A stretch of 14,472 nucleotides of DNA from Thermoleophilia bacterium (GCA_025928435.1 JAICJM010000094.1:1-14472), one strand, 5' to 3'; positions 1 through 7,572 are shown, numbered from the stretch's first letter. Numbers and translations are program-made. The notes: generated from the sequence alone by a model not told the origin.

Positions 1-69
1 CCCAACCCGCGCATATCAGCCGCGACACAACGCGTCGACACCGGCCGCTGCGCTCCCCCCACCGAAGAT

Positions 70-102
70 GCGTCGAGGCCCCGCTCACACGGGCCTCGAC
101 GC
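70..102. repeat. Perfect 12-bp stem, 9-nt loop hairpin (terminator-like)
   Basis: The arm GCGTCGAGGCCC at 70-81 is the exact reverse complement of GGGCCTCGACGC at 91-102, around a 9-nt loop. No T-tract follows on either strand, so it is not a classical intrinsic terminator. It could still end transcription of a gene left of the window, as T-less hairpins often do in high-GC genomes, or it could be a protein-binding site. Confidence 0.6.
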
Positions 103-239
103 CATGCCAACTTGACAAACCTCACTCCATATCAGCTGGGTAGGGCTTGCCGACGTGCGGGTTGCTGCACACGTGCGTTACCACGTTAGGCCGCGGGCCC
201 GGCGCAGAGCCCCTACGCGTTCGGAGCCGACTCAGAGAT

Positions 240-259
240 ATACCCTGGTGGGGTATGAT
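240..259 (+). promoter_or_regulatory. CsoR-type operator overlapping a -10 (TATGAT)
   Basis: ATACCCTGGTGGGGTAT (240-256) has 6-bp arms ATACCC/GGGTAT around a 5-bp G-rich centre, the layout known for CsoR operators. TATGAT at 254-259 shares its first three bases with the right arm, so bound repressor would block RNA polymerase. I see no good -35. The predicted transcript starts near 266, about 35 nt before the ATG at 302. A csoR gene in the same locus and a second box of the same size at 2711 support the call. Confidence 0.8.
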
Positions 260-280
260 AGTCTGTCTCGGGGGTCGACC

Positions 281-299
281 GAGGAGGAGGAGGAGGAAG
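281..299 (+). promoter_or_regulatory. Repetitive Shine-Dalgarno made of GAG repeats
   Basis: GAGGAGGAGGAGGAGGAAG lies just before the ATG at 302 and offers several overlapping GGAGG registers. It settles the start of the first ATPase at 302 rather than 155. The trinucleotide tandem repeat is an unusual form for a ribosome-binding site. Confidence 0.8.
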
Positions 300-301
300 C
301 G

Positions 302-2683
302 ATGACCACCGCAGCAGACGCTTCAACGCCCAGATCTACCGTGCTTCATGTCGGAGGACTGCAGTACGCGTCTGAGAAGGCGGTCGTCGGACAGGTGCTC
401 GGTCGCCGCCCGGGTGTGCGCCAGGTGGAGGCAAACCCTGTCGCGCAGACCGCGACCGTGGTCTATGACCCGCAGACCACAAGCGTCGAGGAGTTGGCGC
501 GGTGGGTGGAGGAATGTGGCTATCACTGCGCGGGGCAGAGTACTCCCGGCCACATCTGCGATCCGATGGTCGATCAGACGCCGGCCGCCGCGGCCCACGA
601 CCACGCTGCCGTCGGTCGCGCCGATGAGGCTGATGGCCACGGCCACGGCGGGCACGCCGGCATGTCGATGGCCGACATGGCAACCGATATGCGAAACCGG
701 TTCCTGGTCGCGGTCGGGCTTGCGATCCCGATCGCGGTGTGGTCGCCGATTGGCAAGACCATCTTCGGCTCGAACCCCTCGACTCCCGGCGGGATCTCGG
801 TCGAGGCGTGGCAGTTTCTCTTGAGCCTGCCGGTCATCTTCTACTCGTCGATGATCTTCTTCCGCGGCGCCGTCGCCGCGCTTCGCGCTCGCACGCTGGA
901 CATGATGGTGTTGGTCGCGGTGGCCATCGGAACCGGGTGGGTCTACTCGGTGGCCGCGACGTTCTTCATCACCGGTGAGGTGTTTTACGAGGCTGCCGCC
1001 TTCCTGGCCGCATTCGTGCTGCTGGGTCACTGGTTTGAGATGCGTGCGCGTGGCGGCGCCAATGACGCTATTCGCAAGCTGCTCGACCTTGCACCGCCGA
1101 TGGCGGTCGTCATCCGCGACGGCGAGTCCGTCGAGATCCCGACGGCTGAGGTCGCGGTCGGGGATCTCCTGCTCATCAGGCCGGGGGCGAAGGTGCCGGT
1201 CGATGCGGAAGTGGTCGAGGGCACCTCGGCGGTAGATGAGTCAACGGTCACCGGCGAGAGCCTGCCGGTCGAAAAGCAGCCTGGCTCGAAGCTGATCGGC
1301 GCCACCATCAACAAGAACGGCACCCTTCGCGCCCACGCCACCGCGATCGGTACCGACACGGCGCTGGCTCAGATCGTCAAGCTGGTGCAAGAGGCGCAGA
1401 ACTCGAAGGCCCCCGCCCAGCGGCTGGCCGACCGCGCCGCCTTTTGGCTGGTGCTGGTCGCGCTGCTCGGCGGGCTGGGGACGTTCCTTGTCTGGTACGG
1501 CGTCGCCGGGGAAAGTGTGGTCGGCGCGCTGGTGTTTGCGATCACCGTCGTCGTCATTACGTGCCCCGACGCACTCGGCCTGGCGACGCCGACCGCGATC
1601 ATGGTCGGCACAGGCCTTGGCGCCAAGCGCGGCGTGCTGTTCAAGAACGCGATCGCGCTCGAACAGGCCGCCCAGATCGACACCGTCGTCTTCGACAAGA
1701 CGGGGACGCTCACCCGCGGCCAGCCGGAGGTGGTCGAGATCGTTCCCGCGGCCGGTATCGATGAGGCCGAGTTACTGCGCCTTGTGGCCGCCGTCGAGCG
1801 GGAAAGCGAACACCTGCTGGCCGAGGCAATCGTGACCGCCGCCGCAGAGCGCGGCGTCGGCAGCGCCACGGTGGAAGCGTTCCAGGCCGTACCAGGCCAT
1901 GGCGCGATCGCCACCATCGAGCAGCATCGAGTCGCCATCGGCAACCGCCGCCTGCTCGATCGCGAACACGTCTCCCTGAACGGCCTGGCAGTACGCGCGG
2001 AGGAACTCGCGGGGGCCGGTCGCACTGTGGTCATCGCGGCCATCGACAACGCCGCCGCCGGGCTGGTCGCGATCGCCGATGCCCCTCGCGACACCGCCAC
2101 CCAGGCCATTGCCGCCCTCTCCGACCTCAGCGTCCGCTCGGTCATGCTGACCGGCGACAACCGGCACACCGCCCAGCGCGTCGCCGCCCAGATCGGCGTG
2201 GACGACGTGATCGCCGAGGTCTTGCCGGCGGACAAGGCGGCCAAGATCAGCGAACTACAGGCCGCCGGGCGGCGAGTGGCGATGGTCGGTGACGGCGTCA
2301 ACGACGCCCCGGCGCTCGCCCAGGCAGACGTTGGCGTCGCCATCGGCGCCGGCACCGACGTGGCCGTCGAGACGGCCGACGTGGTGCTCATGCGCTCCGA
2401 CCCGCTCGACGTTTCAACCGCCATCGCCATCAGCCGCGGCACCGTCCGCAAGATGCGGCAGAACCTGGCCTGGGCGGTCGGGTACAACTCGCTCGCCCTG
2501 CCGATCGCAGCCGGCGTGTTCGCACCTATCGGCTTGACGCTACGACCGGAGATCGGAGCGATCTCGATGAGCGGCTCAAGCGTCCTGGTCGCCGTGAACG
2601 CGCTCGCGCTGAAACGGCTGCGGCTGCCCGAAGCACAAGCATCACCCACGGCGGAGACGGTCGAGAGCCCGCTGCCTACCTGA
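302..2683 (+). CDS. P1B-type copper-transporting ATPase, atypical (CPD motif)
   Basis: This 793-aa inner-membrane pump should export Cu(I) at the cost of ATP. Residues 14-77 look like an HMA fold, but the usual GMxCxxC loop reads GGLQYASE, so that metal site is absent. A His-rich linker (100-119) and scattered Cys follow. Visible core motifs are TGES (317-320), DKTGTLT with the phosphorylated Asp465, GDGVNDAP (663-670), and the Cu-type P1B-1 signatures YN (728-729) in TM7 and MSGSS (756-760) in TM8. Two positions are odd: the TM6 metal motif is CPD (421-423) where CPC is expected, and the nucleotide-domain SEHP is SEHL (502-505). The start at 302 follows from the GAG-repeat Shine-Dalgarno. 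The gene has its own CsoR box and is separated from copZ by a second one. The family is certain. Substrate and direction are inferred, and Cu(I) or Ag(I) with altered coordination is possible. Confidence 0.93.
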   Translation: MTTAADASTPRSTVLHVGGLQYASEKAVVGQVLGRRPGVRQVEANPVAQTATVVYDPQTTSVEELARWVEECGYHCAGQSTPGHICDPMVDQTPAAAAHDHAAVGRADEADGHGHGGHAGMSMADMATDMRNRFLVAVGLAIPIAVWSPIGKTIFGSNPSTPGGISVEAWQFLLSLPVIFYSSMIFFRGAVAALRARTLDMMVLVAVAIGTGWVYSVAATFFITGEVFYEAAAFLAAFVLLGHWFEMRARGGANDAIRKLLDLAPPMAVVIRDGESVEIPTAEVAVGDLLLIRPGAKVPVDAEVVEGTSAVDESTVTGESLPVEKQPGSKLIGATINKNGTLRAHATAIGTDTALAQIVKLVQEAQNSKAPAQRLADRAAFWLVLVALLGGLGTFLVWYGVAGESVVGALVFAITVVVITCPDALGLATPTAIMVGTGLGAKRGVLFKNAIALEQAAQIDTVVFDKTGTLTRGQPEVVEIVPAAGIDEAELLRLVAAVERESEHLLAEAIVTAAAERGVGSATVEAFQAVPGHGAIATIEQHRVAIGNRRLLDREHVSLNGLAVRAEELAGAGRTVVIAAIDNAAAGLVAIADAPRDTATQAIAALSDLSVRSVMLTGDNRHTAQRVAAQIGVDDVIAEVLPADKAAKISELQAAGRRVAMVGDGVNDAPALAQADVGVAIGAGTDVAVETADVVLMRSDPLDVSTAIAISRGTVRKMRQNLAWAVGYNSLALPIAAGVFAPIGLTLRPEIGAISMSGSSVLVAVNALALKRLRLPEAQASPTAETVESPLPT

Positions 2684-2710
2684 CTCAACCCACGCCGGAG
2701 GGGCCGGCCA

Positions 2711-2730
2711 ATACCCCGGAGTGGTATATT
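2711..2730 (+). promoter_or_regulatory. Second CsoR-type operator overlapping a -10 (TATATT)
   Basis: ATACCCCGGAGTGGTAT (2711-2727) matches the first box in length (17 bp) and centre size (5 bp), with one arm mismatch. TATATT (2725-2730) again begins inside the right arm. The predicted start of transcription, near 2737, lies downstream of the ATG at 2734. That leaves the ATG at 2749 as the copZ start. I see no clear -35. Confidence 0.78.
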
Positions 2731-2748
2731 CAAATGGTGGAGGACGCA

Positions 2749-2952
2749 ATGACCGAGGCTCTGATCTACAGCGTTCCGGGCATCCACTGCAGTCACTGCG
2801 AGCACGCCGTCAAGGCTGAGATCTCCCGGGTCGCTGGCGTGCATACAGTCGAGGTGGACATCGATGAAAAGCTCGTGACGGTCCACGGCGAGCATGTCTC
2901 CGATGACGCCGTTCGCGACGCCATCGACGAAGCCGGCTACGAAGCGGTCTGA
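2749..2952 (+). CDS. copZ: CopZ-like copper chaperone (HMA domain)
   Basis: This 67-aa cytosolic protein is a single heavy-metal-associated domain. It carries Cu(I) in the loop [10 protein letters not shown], with the CxxC at residues 13-16. Its length and the pattern of GV...VDID and DAIDEAGYE match the babbab ferredoxin-like fold. An upstream ATG at 2734 is in frame, but the Shine-Dalgarno GGTGGAGGA (2736-2744) lies after it, so 2749 is chosen. The stop TGA shares its A with the next gene's ATG (TGATG), implying translational coupling to CopA, its likely delivery partner. It is expressed from the CsoR box just upstream. Confidence 0.93.
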   Translation: MTEALIYSVPGIHCSHCEHAVKAEISRVAGVHTVEVDIDEKLVTVHGEHVSDDAVRDAIDEAGYEAV

Positions 2953-5117
2953 TGGCGACCGCCAGCACACCCCACGAGCACACGGAAGCACCTGACCGAG
3001 TCGAGCTCGACATCGAGGGGATGAGCTGCGCCTCGTGTGCGGCGCGGATCGAGCGTAAGCTCAATCGGCTCGAGGGCGTCCACGCCACCGTCAACTACGC
3101 CACCGAACGTGCAACCGTGAAGCGGCCGGCCACCGTCACCATGGAGACGCTGATCGGTACGGTTGAGGCCACCGGTTACCACGCCCACCAGGCGCCGGCG
3201 CGTACTCGCGCCGCGTCCGAACAGGAGGCCGGGCATCGTCATCATGACGAGGTCGCCATCCTTTCGCGGCGCCTGCGAGTCGCAGCCGTGCTGACGGTAC
3301 CCGTGGCGCTTCTTGCCATGGTCTCTCCCTTCCAGTTCTCTGGCTGGGAGTGGGTCGCGTTCGGCCTCGCGACGCCGGTCGTGTTCTACGCCGGCGTCGG
3401 TTTTCACCGCGCGACCGTGACAAACGCGCGGCACGGCGCCGTCAGCATGGACACCCTGATCTCACTGGGCACGGTGGCGGCGTGGGCGTGGTCGACCGTC
3501 GTGCTGTTCGCCGGTCTTGGAATCGACACCTATTTCGAGGTGGCAGCGGTGATCACGACGCTGATCCTGCTCGGCCGGTACCTGGAGGCTGGCGCCAAGC
3601 GCCGCTCCGGCGCTGCGATCAAGAAGCTACTCGAACTTGGCGCAAAGGAAGCTCTGGTCGTACGGGAGGGTCGCGAGATGTTGATCCCTATCGACCAGGT
3701 GAAGGTCGGTGACCGGTTCGTGGTTCGCCCAGGGGAGAAGATCGCCACCGACGGAATCGTCGAGGAGGGCGCGTCGGCCATCGACCAGTCGATGCTGACC
3801 GGCGAGTCCGTCCCAATCGAGGTCGCTCCCGGAGGCGAGGTCGCCGGGGCAACGGCCAACACTTACGGCCGCCTGATCGTTCGCGCCACCAAAGTCGGAG
3901 CCAACACCGCCCTGGCCCAGATCGCCCGGCTGGTCGACCAAGCGCAGTCCGGCAAGGCGCCTGTGCAAAGGCTGGCGGACCGCGTTTCCGCCGTCTTCGT
4001 CCCCATCGTGATCGTGCTGTCGCTCGCGACGTTCGCCGGCTGGCTAGTCGCCGGTTCCTCCGTAGCGGCGGCCTTCACGGCCGCTGTCGCGGTCGTGATC
4101 ATCGCCTGCCCGTGCGCGCTCGGCCTGGCCACACCAACCGCGCTCATGGTCGGGACCGGCCGCGGCGCCCAGCTGGGAATCCTGATCAAAGGCCCCGAGA
4201 TCCTCGAGCACACCCGCCGGGTCGACACCATCGTCCTCGATAAGACCGGCACCATCACCGAAGGCCGCATGCAGCTAGCCGACATCTCACCGCTCAACGG
4301 CGCCAGCCGCGCAGAGATCCTGCGTCTGGCCGGCGCCGTCGAGTCCGCGTCCGAGCATCCCATTGGCCAGGCCGTCGCCCAGACCGCTCGTGATGAACTC
4401 GGCGACCTGCCACCGGTTGCAGACTTCCGCAACCTCGCCGGCATCGGCGTGCGTGGCGTCGTCGAGGGTCACGCCGTTGAAGTCGGCCGCGCCGAGGGTG
4501 CCATCACGGTGGCCTGGGATGGCGAGAGGCGCGCGACGCTAGCCGTGCGCGACACCACCAAACCGACGAGCACCGTAGCCATCGCCGAGCTCAAGCAGCT
4601 TGGCCTCACACCCGTCCTTCTGACCGGCGACAACCAAGCCACCGCGAACCAGGTCGCCGACGAGGTCGGCATCGACCACGTGCTCGCAGAGGTGTACCCG
4701 CAGGACAAGGTGGCCGAGATCCGGCGCCTCCAAGGTACTGGGGCGGTCGTCGCGATGGTCGGCGACGGCGTGAACGACGCGCCCGCACTCGCCCAAGCCG
4801 ACCTCGGCCTGGCCATCGGTACGGGGACCGACGTCGCCATCGAGGCCAGCGACCTCACCCTCGTCTCGGGCGATCTTCGCGCCGCCGCGGACGCCATCCG
4901 CCTCGCCCGGCGGACGCTTCGGACGATCAAAATGAACCTCTTCTGGGCGTTCGCCTACAACGTCGCTGCCATACCACTGGCGATGGCCGGCCTCCTGAAC
5001 CCGATCATCGCCGCCGCCGCCATGGCCGCCTCCAGCCTGTTCGTCGTCTCCAACTCGCTTCGCCTGCGCCGCTTCCACAGCATCCGCACGGCCACCGCGC
5101 TCGTCGAAGGGAGGTGA
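2952..5117 (+). CDS. copA: CopA, Cu(I)-exporting P1B-1 ATPase
   Basis: This 721-aa inner-membrane Cu(I) efflux pump has all canonical parts. They are one N-terminal HMA domain with GMSCASC (Cys26, Cys29), a His-containing linker, TGES (283-286), the CPC transport motif (386-388) followed by ALGLATP, DKTGTIT with Asp430, SEHP (467-470), GDGVNDAP (604-611), YN (669-670) in TM7 and MAASS (691-695) in TM8. These YN and MxxSS signatures define the Cu(I)/Ag(I) group. The start codon overlaps the copZ stop, and the stop overlaps the csoR Shine-Dalgarno, so the three genes form one unit. It differs from the upstream ATPase by having intact HMA, CPC and HP motifs, which makes it the likely main copper exporter. 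Confidence 0.96.
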   Translation: MATASTPHEHTEAPDRVELDIEGMSCASCAARIERKLNRLEGVHATVNYATERATVKRPATVTMETLIGTVEATGYHAHQAPARTRAASEQEAGHRHHDEVAILSRRLRVAAVLTVPVALLAMVSPFQFSGWEWVAFGLATPVVFYAGVGFHRATVTNARHGAVSMDTLISLGTVAAWAWSTVVLFAGLGIDTYFEVAAVITTLILLGRYLEAGAKRRSGAAIKKLLELGAKEALVVREGREMLIPIDQVKVGDRFVVRPGEKIATDGIVEEGASAIDQSMLTGESVPIEVAPGGEVAGATANTYGRLIVRATKVGANTALAQIARLVDQAQSGKAPVQRLADRVSAVFVPIVIVLSLATFAGWLVAGSSVAAAFTAAVAVVIIACPCALGLATPTALMVGTGRGAQLGILIKGPEILEHTRRVDTIVLDKTGTITEGRMQLADISPLNGASRAEILRLAGAVESASEHPIGQAVAQTARDELGDLPPVADFRNLAGIGVRGVVEGHAVEVGRAEGAITVAWDGERRATLAVRDTTKPTSTVAIAELKQLGLTPVLLTGDNQATANQVADEVGIDHVLAEVYPQDKVAEIRRLQGTGAVVAMVGDGVNDAPALAQADLGLAIGTGTDVAIEASDLTLVSGDLRAAADAIRLARRTLRTIKMNLFWAFAYNVAAIPLAMAGLLNPIIAAAAMAASSLFVVSNSLRLRRFHSIRTATALVEGR

Positions 5118-5123
5118 AACCCG

Positions 5124-5420
5124 ATGGCCCACGGCTACATCGAGGCCGACAACAAGGAAGCCATGATCAAGCGCCTGCACCGCATCGAAGGTCAGGTGCG
5201 TGGGATCGAGCGGATGGTCGACGACGAGCGGTACTGCATCGACATCCTCACGCAGATCGGCGCCGTCACAACCGCCATGGAAAGCCTCGCCCAAAAGCTC
5301 TTGGAAGATCACGCCAACCACTGTGTCGTCGGCGCGCTCGCAAGTGGAAACCGCGAAGACGCCGAAGCCAAGACGCGCGAGCTGCTCGACGCCGTGCAGC
5401 GCTTCACCCGGACGCTCTGA
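5124..5420 (+). CDS. csoR: CsoR copper-sensing transcriptional repressor
   Basis: This 98-aa all-helical DUF156 (CsoR/RcnR/FrmR) regulator releases DNA when it binds Cu(I). The family hallmark RLxRIEGQVRGIxRM is present (17-31). The Cu(I) ligands of CsoR are all in place as Cys38, His63 and Cys67, with the C-x24-H-x3-C spacing. That set separates it from the formaldehyde and nickel branches. The Shine-Dalgarno GGGAGGTG (5109-5116) overlaps the copA stop, and no separate promoter is seen, so csoR is probably last in the copZ-copA-csoR transcript and regulates itself. Its probable targets are the boxes at 240 and 2711. Confidence 0.95.
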   Translation: MAHGYIEADNKEAMIKRLHRIEGQVRGIERMVDDERYCIDILTQIGAVTTAMESLAQKLLEDHANHCVVGALASGNREDAEAKTRELLDAVQRFTRTL

Positions 5421-5472
5421 CGAGCGAGGCGCTTGTCGGCTAGGAGAGTCCCGCGCTTCGTGCCGCGGAAGG

Positions 5473-5521
5473 AAGCGAACGGAACCTTGTGGTGTCGCAG
5501 GGTTCGTTGCCGTGTTCGCTT
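5473..5521. terminator. Possible bidirectional terminator between convergent genes
   Basis: AAGCGAAC (5473-5480) is the exact reverse complement of GTTCGCTT (5514-5521). Inside it GAACC (5482-5486) can pair with GGTTC (5501-5505). It lies between the convergent csoR and MFS genes, where a shared terminator would be expected. It lacks a T-tract and has an asymmetric internal loop, so the assignment is tentative. I see no other signal in 5421-5639. Confidence 0.35.
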
Positions 5522-5639
5522 GAGCGACAGCGGGCCCGGTCTTGCCACTGCGAGCGATTTGGGTCTTGACGGGAGTTGGCTGCTTCTGCGGCGGTTGTGA
5601 GTGCTTGCAGTTCTTCGGCGAGCTGCTGCGCGGCCTGGG

Positions 5640-6842
5640 TCAGTCGCCGACGCGGACCGGCACGCGGCGGAAGAGGAGGTAGAAGCCGATGTCGTAGCCG
5701 GTCTTGAGCGCGCCAGCGAGGAGGAAGGGCGCGCCGAGGAAGGTGGTGGAGAGCGCGGCGCCGGCGATGGGTGGGGCGAGTGGGCGGACGGCGTAGCGGG
5801 CGGTGTTGGTGTAGGCGGCTGCGGCGGTGCGTTCTTCGGGTGTGACGACGGCGACGACATACGCCTGGCGGGGTGGGACGTCCATTTGGCTGAGCGCGAA
5901 CCGCGCGAGCAGTAGCGCGACAGCGGTGGCCAGGTTGGGCGCGAAGGCGATGGCTGCCAGGAGGAGATTCGACGGGAGGTGGGTGAAGACCATCGTCTTG
6001 AGCAGGCCGATCCGAGTGGCGAGGCGGACGGCGAGTTGGAAGGAGGCGGCTTGGAGGAGGCCGATGGCGAAGAAGATGACGGCGAGCGTGTCGGTGGAAG
6101 CGTGGAAGCGGCGCGTGAACCAGTAGGCGATGAAGGTCTGGACGACGAAGCCGCCGCCGAAGCTGTCGAGCGCGAACAGGGCGGCCATGCGGCGGACGAT
6201 CGTCTTGGATTGCGTGAGCGGCGGCCGCGGCAGGCCGCCGGGCAGTGGCTCGACGTCGACGCGGGCGGAAAGGCGGGCGGCGAGCGGGAATGCGGCGAGG
6301 GCGCAAACCGGATAGGCCAAGAGCCATCGCTGCGGCGAGGCGCCGGAGAAGAGCGAGGGCACTGCGGCGGCGAGGGCGCCGAGTGAGCCGGCCAGGGTGG
6401 CGATGGTGTTGTAGGTGCCGAAGAGGCGGGTGGGGTCGCCGGAGACGGTGCGTGGGAGCATGGCCTGCTCGAGCGAGGTGAAGGGGCCGGACTCGACGAC
6501 GTCGGGGGAGATGGTGCCGGTGAGCGCGGCCAGGACGAGCGCCGGCGGCCAGCTGGTGAGGGCGAAGACGGTTCCCGAGGCGGCGAGGACGACGAGTAGG
6601 AGTTGGTACCAGCGGCGGCGGCCGATCTGGTCGCCGTATCGGCCGATCAGGATGCTCGTGAGTGCGGCGCCGACGAGGAGCGCCGCCAGGATGACGCCGA
6701 CGGCGAGGCCGGACAGGTGGGCGCGTTCGAGGCTGACGCCGATCAGCACCGCGCCCAGGCCGTAGGCGAAGGCGCGCAGCGCCTGGACGGCCAGGATGCG
6801 GCGGGCGTCAGCGGTCAGCTGACGGTCACCTGGTGTTGGCAC
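5640..6842 (-). CDS. MFS transporter linked to the ChrB-domain operon
   Basis: This roughly 400-aa integral membrane protein has about 12 predicted hydrophobic helices and the MFS motif A (GRYGDQIGRRR, 67-77) after TM2. The substrate is not evident. Being last in the ABM / ChrB-C / MFS operon, it may export chromate or another oxyanion or toxic compound. The start is uncertain: GTG at 6842 is the best in-frame choice just before the first helix. It overlaps the preceding gene by 28 bp, has no Shine-Dalgarno and sits in the stem of a hairpin, which fits coupling to translation of that gene. The frame stays open to 7064, but upstream of 6842 it translates to Arg/Pro-rich sequence that is a shadow of the preceding gene. 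Confidence 0.9.
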   Translation of the reverse strand: MPTPGDRQLTADARRILAVQALRAFAYGLGAVLIGVSLERAHLSGLAVGVILAALLVGAALTSILIGRYGDQIGRRRWYQLLLVVLAASGTVFALTSWPPALVLAALTGTISPDVVESGPFTSLEQAMLPRTVSGDPTRLFGTYNTIATLAGSLGALAAAVPSLFSGASPQRWLLAYPVCALAAFPLAARLSARVDVEPLPGGLPRPPLTQSKTIVRRMAALFALDSFGGGFVVQTFIAYWFTRRFHASTDTLAVIFFAIGLLQAASFQLAVRLATRIGLLKTMVFTHLPSNLLLAAIAFAPNLATAVALLLARFALSQMDVPPRQAYVVAVVTPEERTAAAAYTNTARYAVRPLAPPIAGAALSTTFLGAPFLLAGALKTGYDIGFYLLFRRVPVRVGD

Positions 6843-7252
6843 CAGGCGTACAGGGCGTCGTACACGGGGAGCTCGGTCCGGAGCTGGCGGTGGTCGTCGT
6901 CGGGGATGAGGTAGTGGAAGCCCTCGGCGACGGCGAGAAGGCCGCGGGACTCTGGGGTGGCGTCGCGGTCGTCGGCGACGTCGGCGCCATGCACGATCCG
7001 CGCGAGCCGGTGTACGGCCGGATCGTCGACCTTGTAGTCCTCGACCAGCACCTCGAAGGAGCACAACCCATCGCGGTGGGTATAGGTCGCGCCCGGCGCG
7101 TCATAGGAGTGGGCACCCTCGCGCTCGGCGACGTCGAGTACCTCGTCGGCGGGGACGTAGATGAACTCGGCGTCGGGGTCGATGAACTTCGTGATCAGCC
7201 AGGGACAGGCGATCCGGTCGGTCTTCGGGTTCTCACGGGTGACCCACTTCAT
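6815..7252 (-). CDS. Stand-alone ChrB C-terminal-domain protein
   Basis: This 145-aa protein belongs to the chromate-resistance ChrB C-terminal domain family. The visible family pattern is DRIACPWLI...FID near the N-terminus, then H..G.CSFE, HGADV and YDALY near the C-terminus. The same landmarks are seen in the paralogue at 8093-8506. It lacks the N-terminal regulatory half of full-length ChrB. Its ATG overlaps the preceding gene's stop as ATGA, so it is translated as the second gene of the - strand operon, followed by the MFS transporter. In ChrB proteins this half is associated with chromate sensing or resistance. A stand-alone copy next to an MFS pump could be a sensor, a chaperone or an enzyme, and the sequence does not decide this. 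Confidence 0.88.
   Translation of the reverse strand: MKWVTRENPKTDRIACPWLITKFIDPDAEFIYVPADEVLDVAEREGAHSYDAPGATYTHRDGLCSFEVLVEDYKVDDPAVHRLARIVHGADVADDRDATPESRGLLAVAEGFHYLIPDDDHRQLRTELPVYDALYAWCQHQVTVS
6829..6846 (-). promoter_or_regulatory. Hairpin over the MFS start codon
   Basis: CCTGGTG (6829-6835) and CACCAGG (6840-6846) form a perfect 7-bp stem with a 4-nt loop. On the - strand mRNA the candidate GTG start of the MFS gene (6842-6840) is the inner end of the 5' arm. Ribosomes finishing the ChrB-domain gene would open it. A coupling role is inferred. Confidence 0.45.
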
Positions 7253-7572
7253 GGCTGCTCCTTTCGCAGGCCCTCGATGTTGAGATAGCCGCCGACCAGG
7301 TCGTAGCGGGTGATCGGCCGGTAGTCGACCGCGTCGTGGACGTCGGAGGCGGTGAGGCGGTCGCGGTCGGGCGTTGCGATCCAGGCGTCGAAGACTTCGT
7401 GCGACGGCCAGGCGGTGATGACGACGGTTTCACCCTCGCCGTCTGTCGGCTCGAGCACGAGCTCGGCCAGGATCCCGTGCTGCTCCCGAACTGCCCGGCC
7501 CTCCGCGATCCACTCCAGGTAGCGCTCGCGCACCTCCGACGGGACGCCGACCGTGCGAAGACAGACGATCAT
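7249..7572 (-). CDS. ABM-like (dimeric alpha/beta barrel) small protein
   Basis: This 107-aa protein resembles the antibiotic-biosynthesis-monooxygenase / dimeric alpha-beta barrel superfamily. It starts with a beta strand (MIVCLRTVGV), then a helix with R..YLEWI and a central strand ETVVITAWPS. Next comes a helix (EVFDAWIATPDRDRL) of the kind that follows the conserved W in ABM proteins. Members include heme-degrading and quinol monooxygenases, but no catalytic residue can be named here. It has a strong Shine-Dalgarno (GAGGAGGGAG on the - strand) and is the first gene of the left arm. A flavin- or heme-linked reduction or oxidation step in oxyanion stress is a guess. Confidence 0.75.
   Translation of the reverse strand: MIVCLRTVGVPSEVRERYLEWIAEGRAVREQHGILAELVLEPTDGEGETVVITAWPSHEVFDAWIATPDRDRLTASDVHDAVDYRPITRYDLVGGYLNIEGLRKEQP

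Larger units (their letters stand above)
1..301. other. Gene-free leader region upstream of the copper locus
   Basis: I see no convincing coding frame here. It holds a strong inverted repeat (70-102), a 9-bp direct repeat CATATCAGC (12-20 and 128-136), an isolated TTGACA (112-117) with no good -10 at the right distance, then the CsoR-type box and -10 (240-259) and a GAG-repeat ribosome-binding site (281-299). An in-frame ATG at 155 would extend the downstream ATPase by 49 residues. That extension is arginine-rich and then poly-Glu where it translates the ribosome-binding site, so it is not coding. Confidence 0.7.

Noticed and set aside
112..117. Perfect TTGACA -35 hexamer
   Set aside because: No acceptable -10 at 16-19 bp; the nearest AT-rich stretch (CATATC) is too close. 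The ATPase promoter is better explained by the -10 at 254.
12..136. Direct repeat CATATCAGC at 12-20 and 128-136
   Set aside because: Nine bases, two copies, no related gene; could be chance.
155..301. N-terminal extension of the first ATPase from ATG 155
   Set aside because: It crosses the operator, the -10 and the ribosome-binding site, and translates to Arg-rich and poly-Glu sequence.
1369..2991. 540-codon open frame on the - strand
   Set aside because: Ser/Ala/Arg-rich shadow of the ATPase gene with no domain; long antisense frames are common at this GC content.
5643..6327. Upper part of a 295-codon - strand frame (5440-6327)
   Set aside because: Inside the MFS gene it is Arg/Pro-rich shadow sequence; only the segment after the MFS stop was kept as a weak observation.
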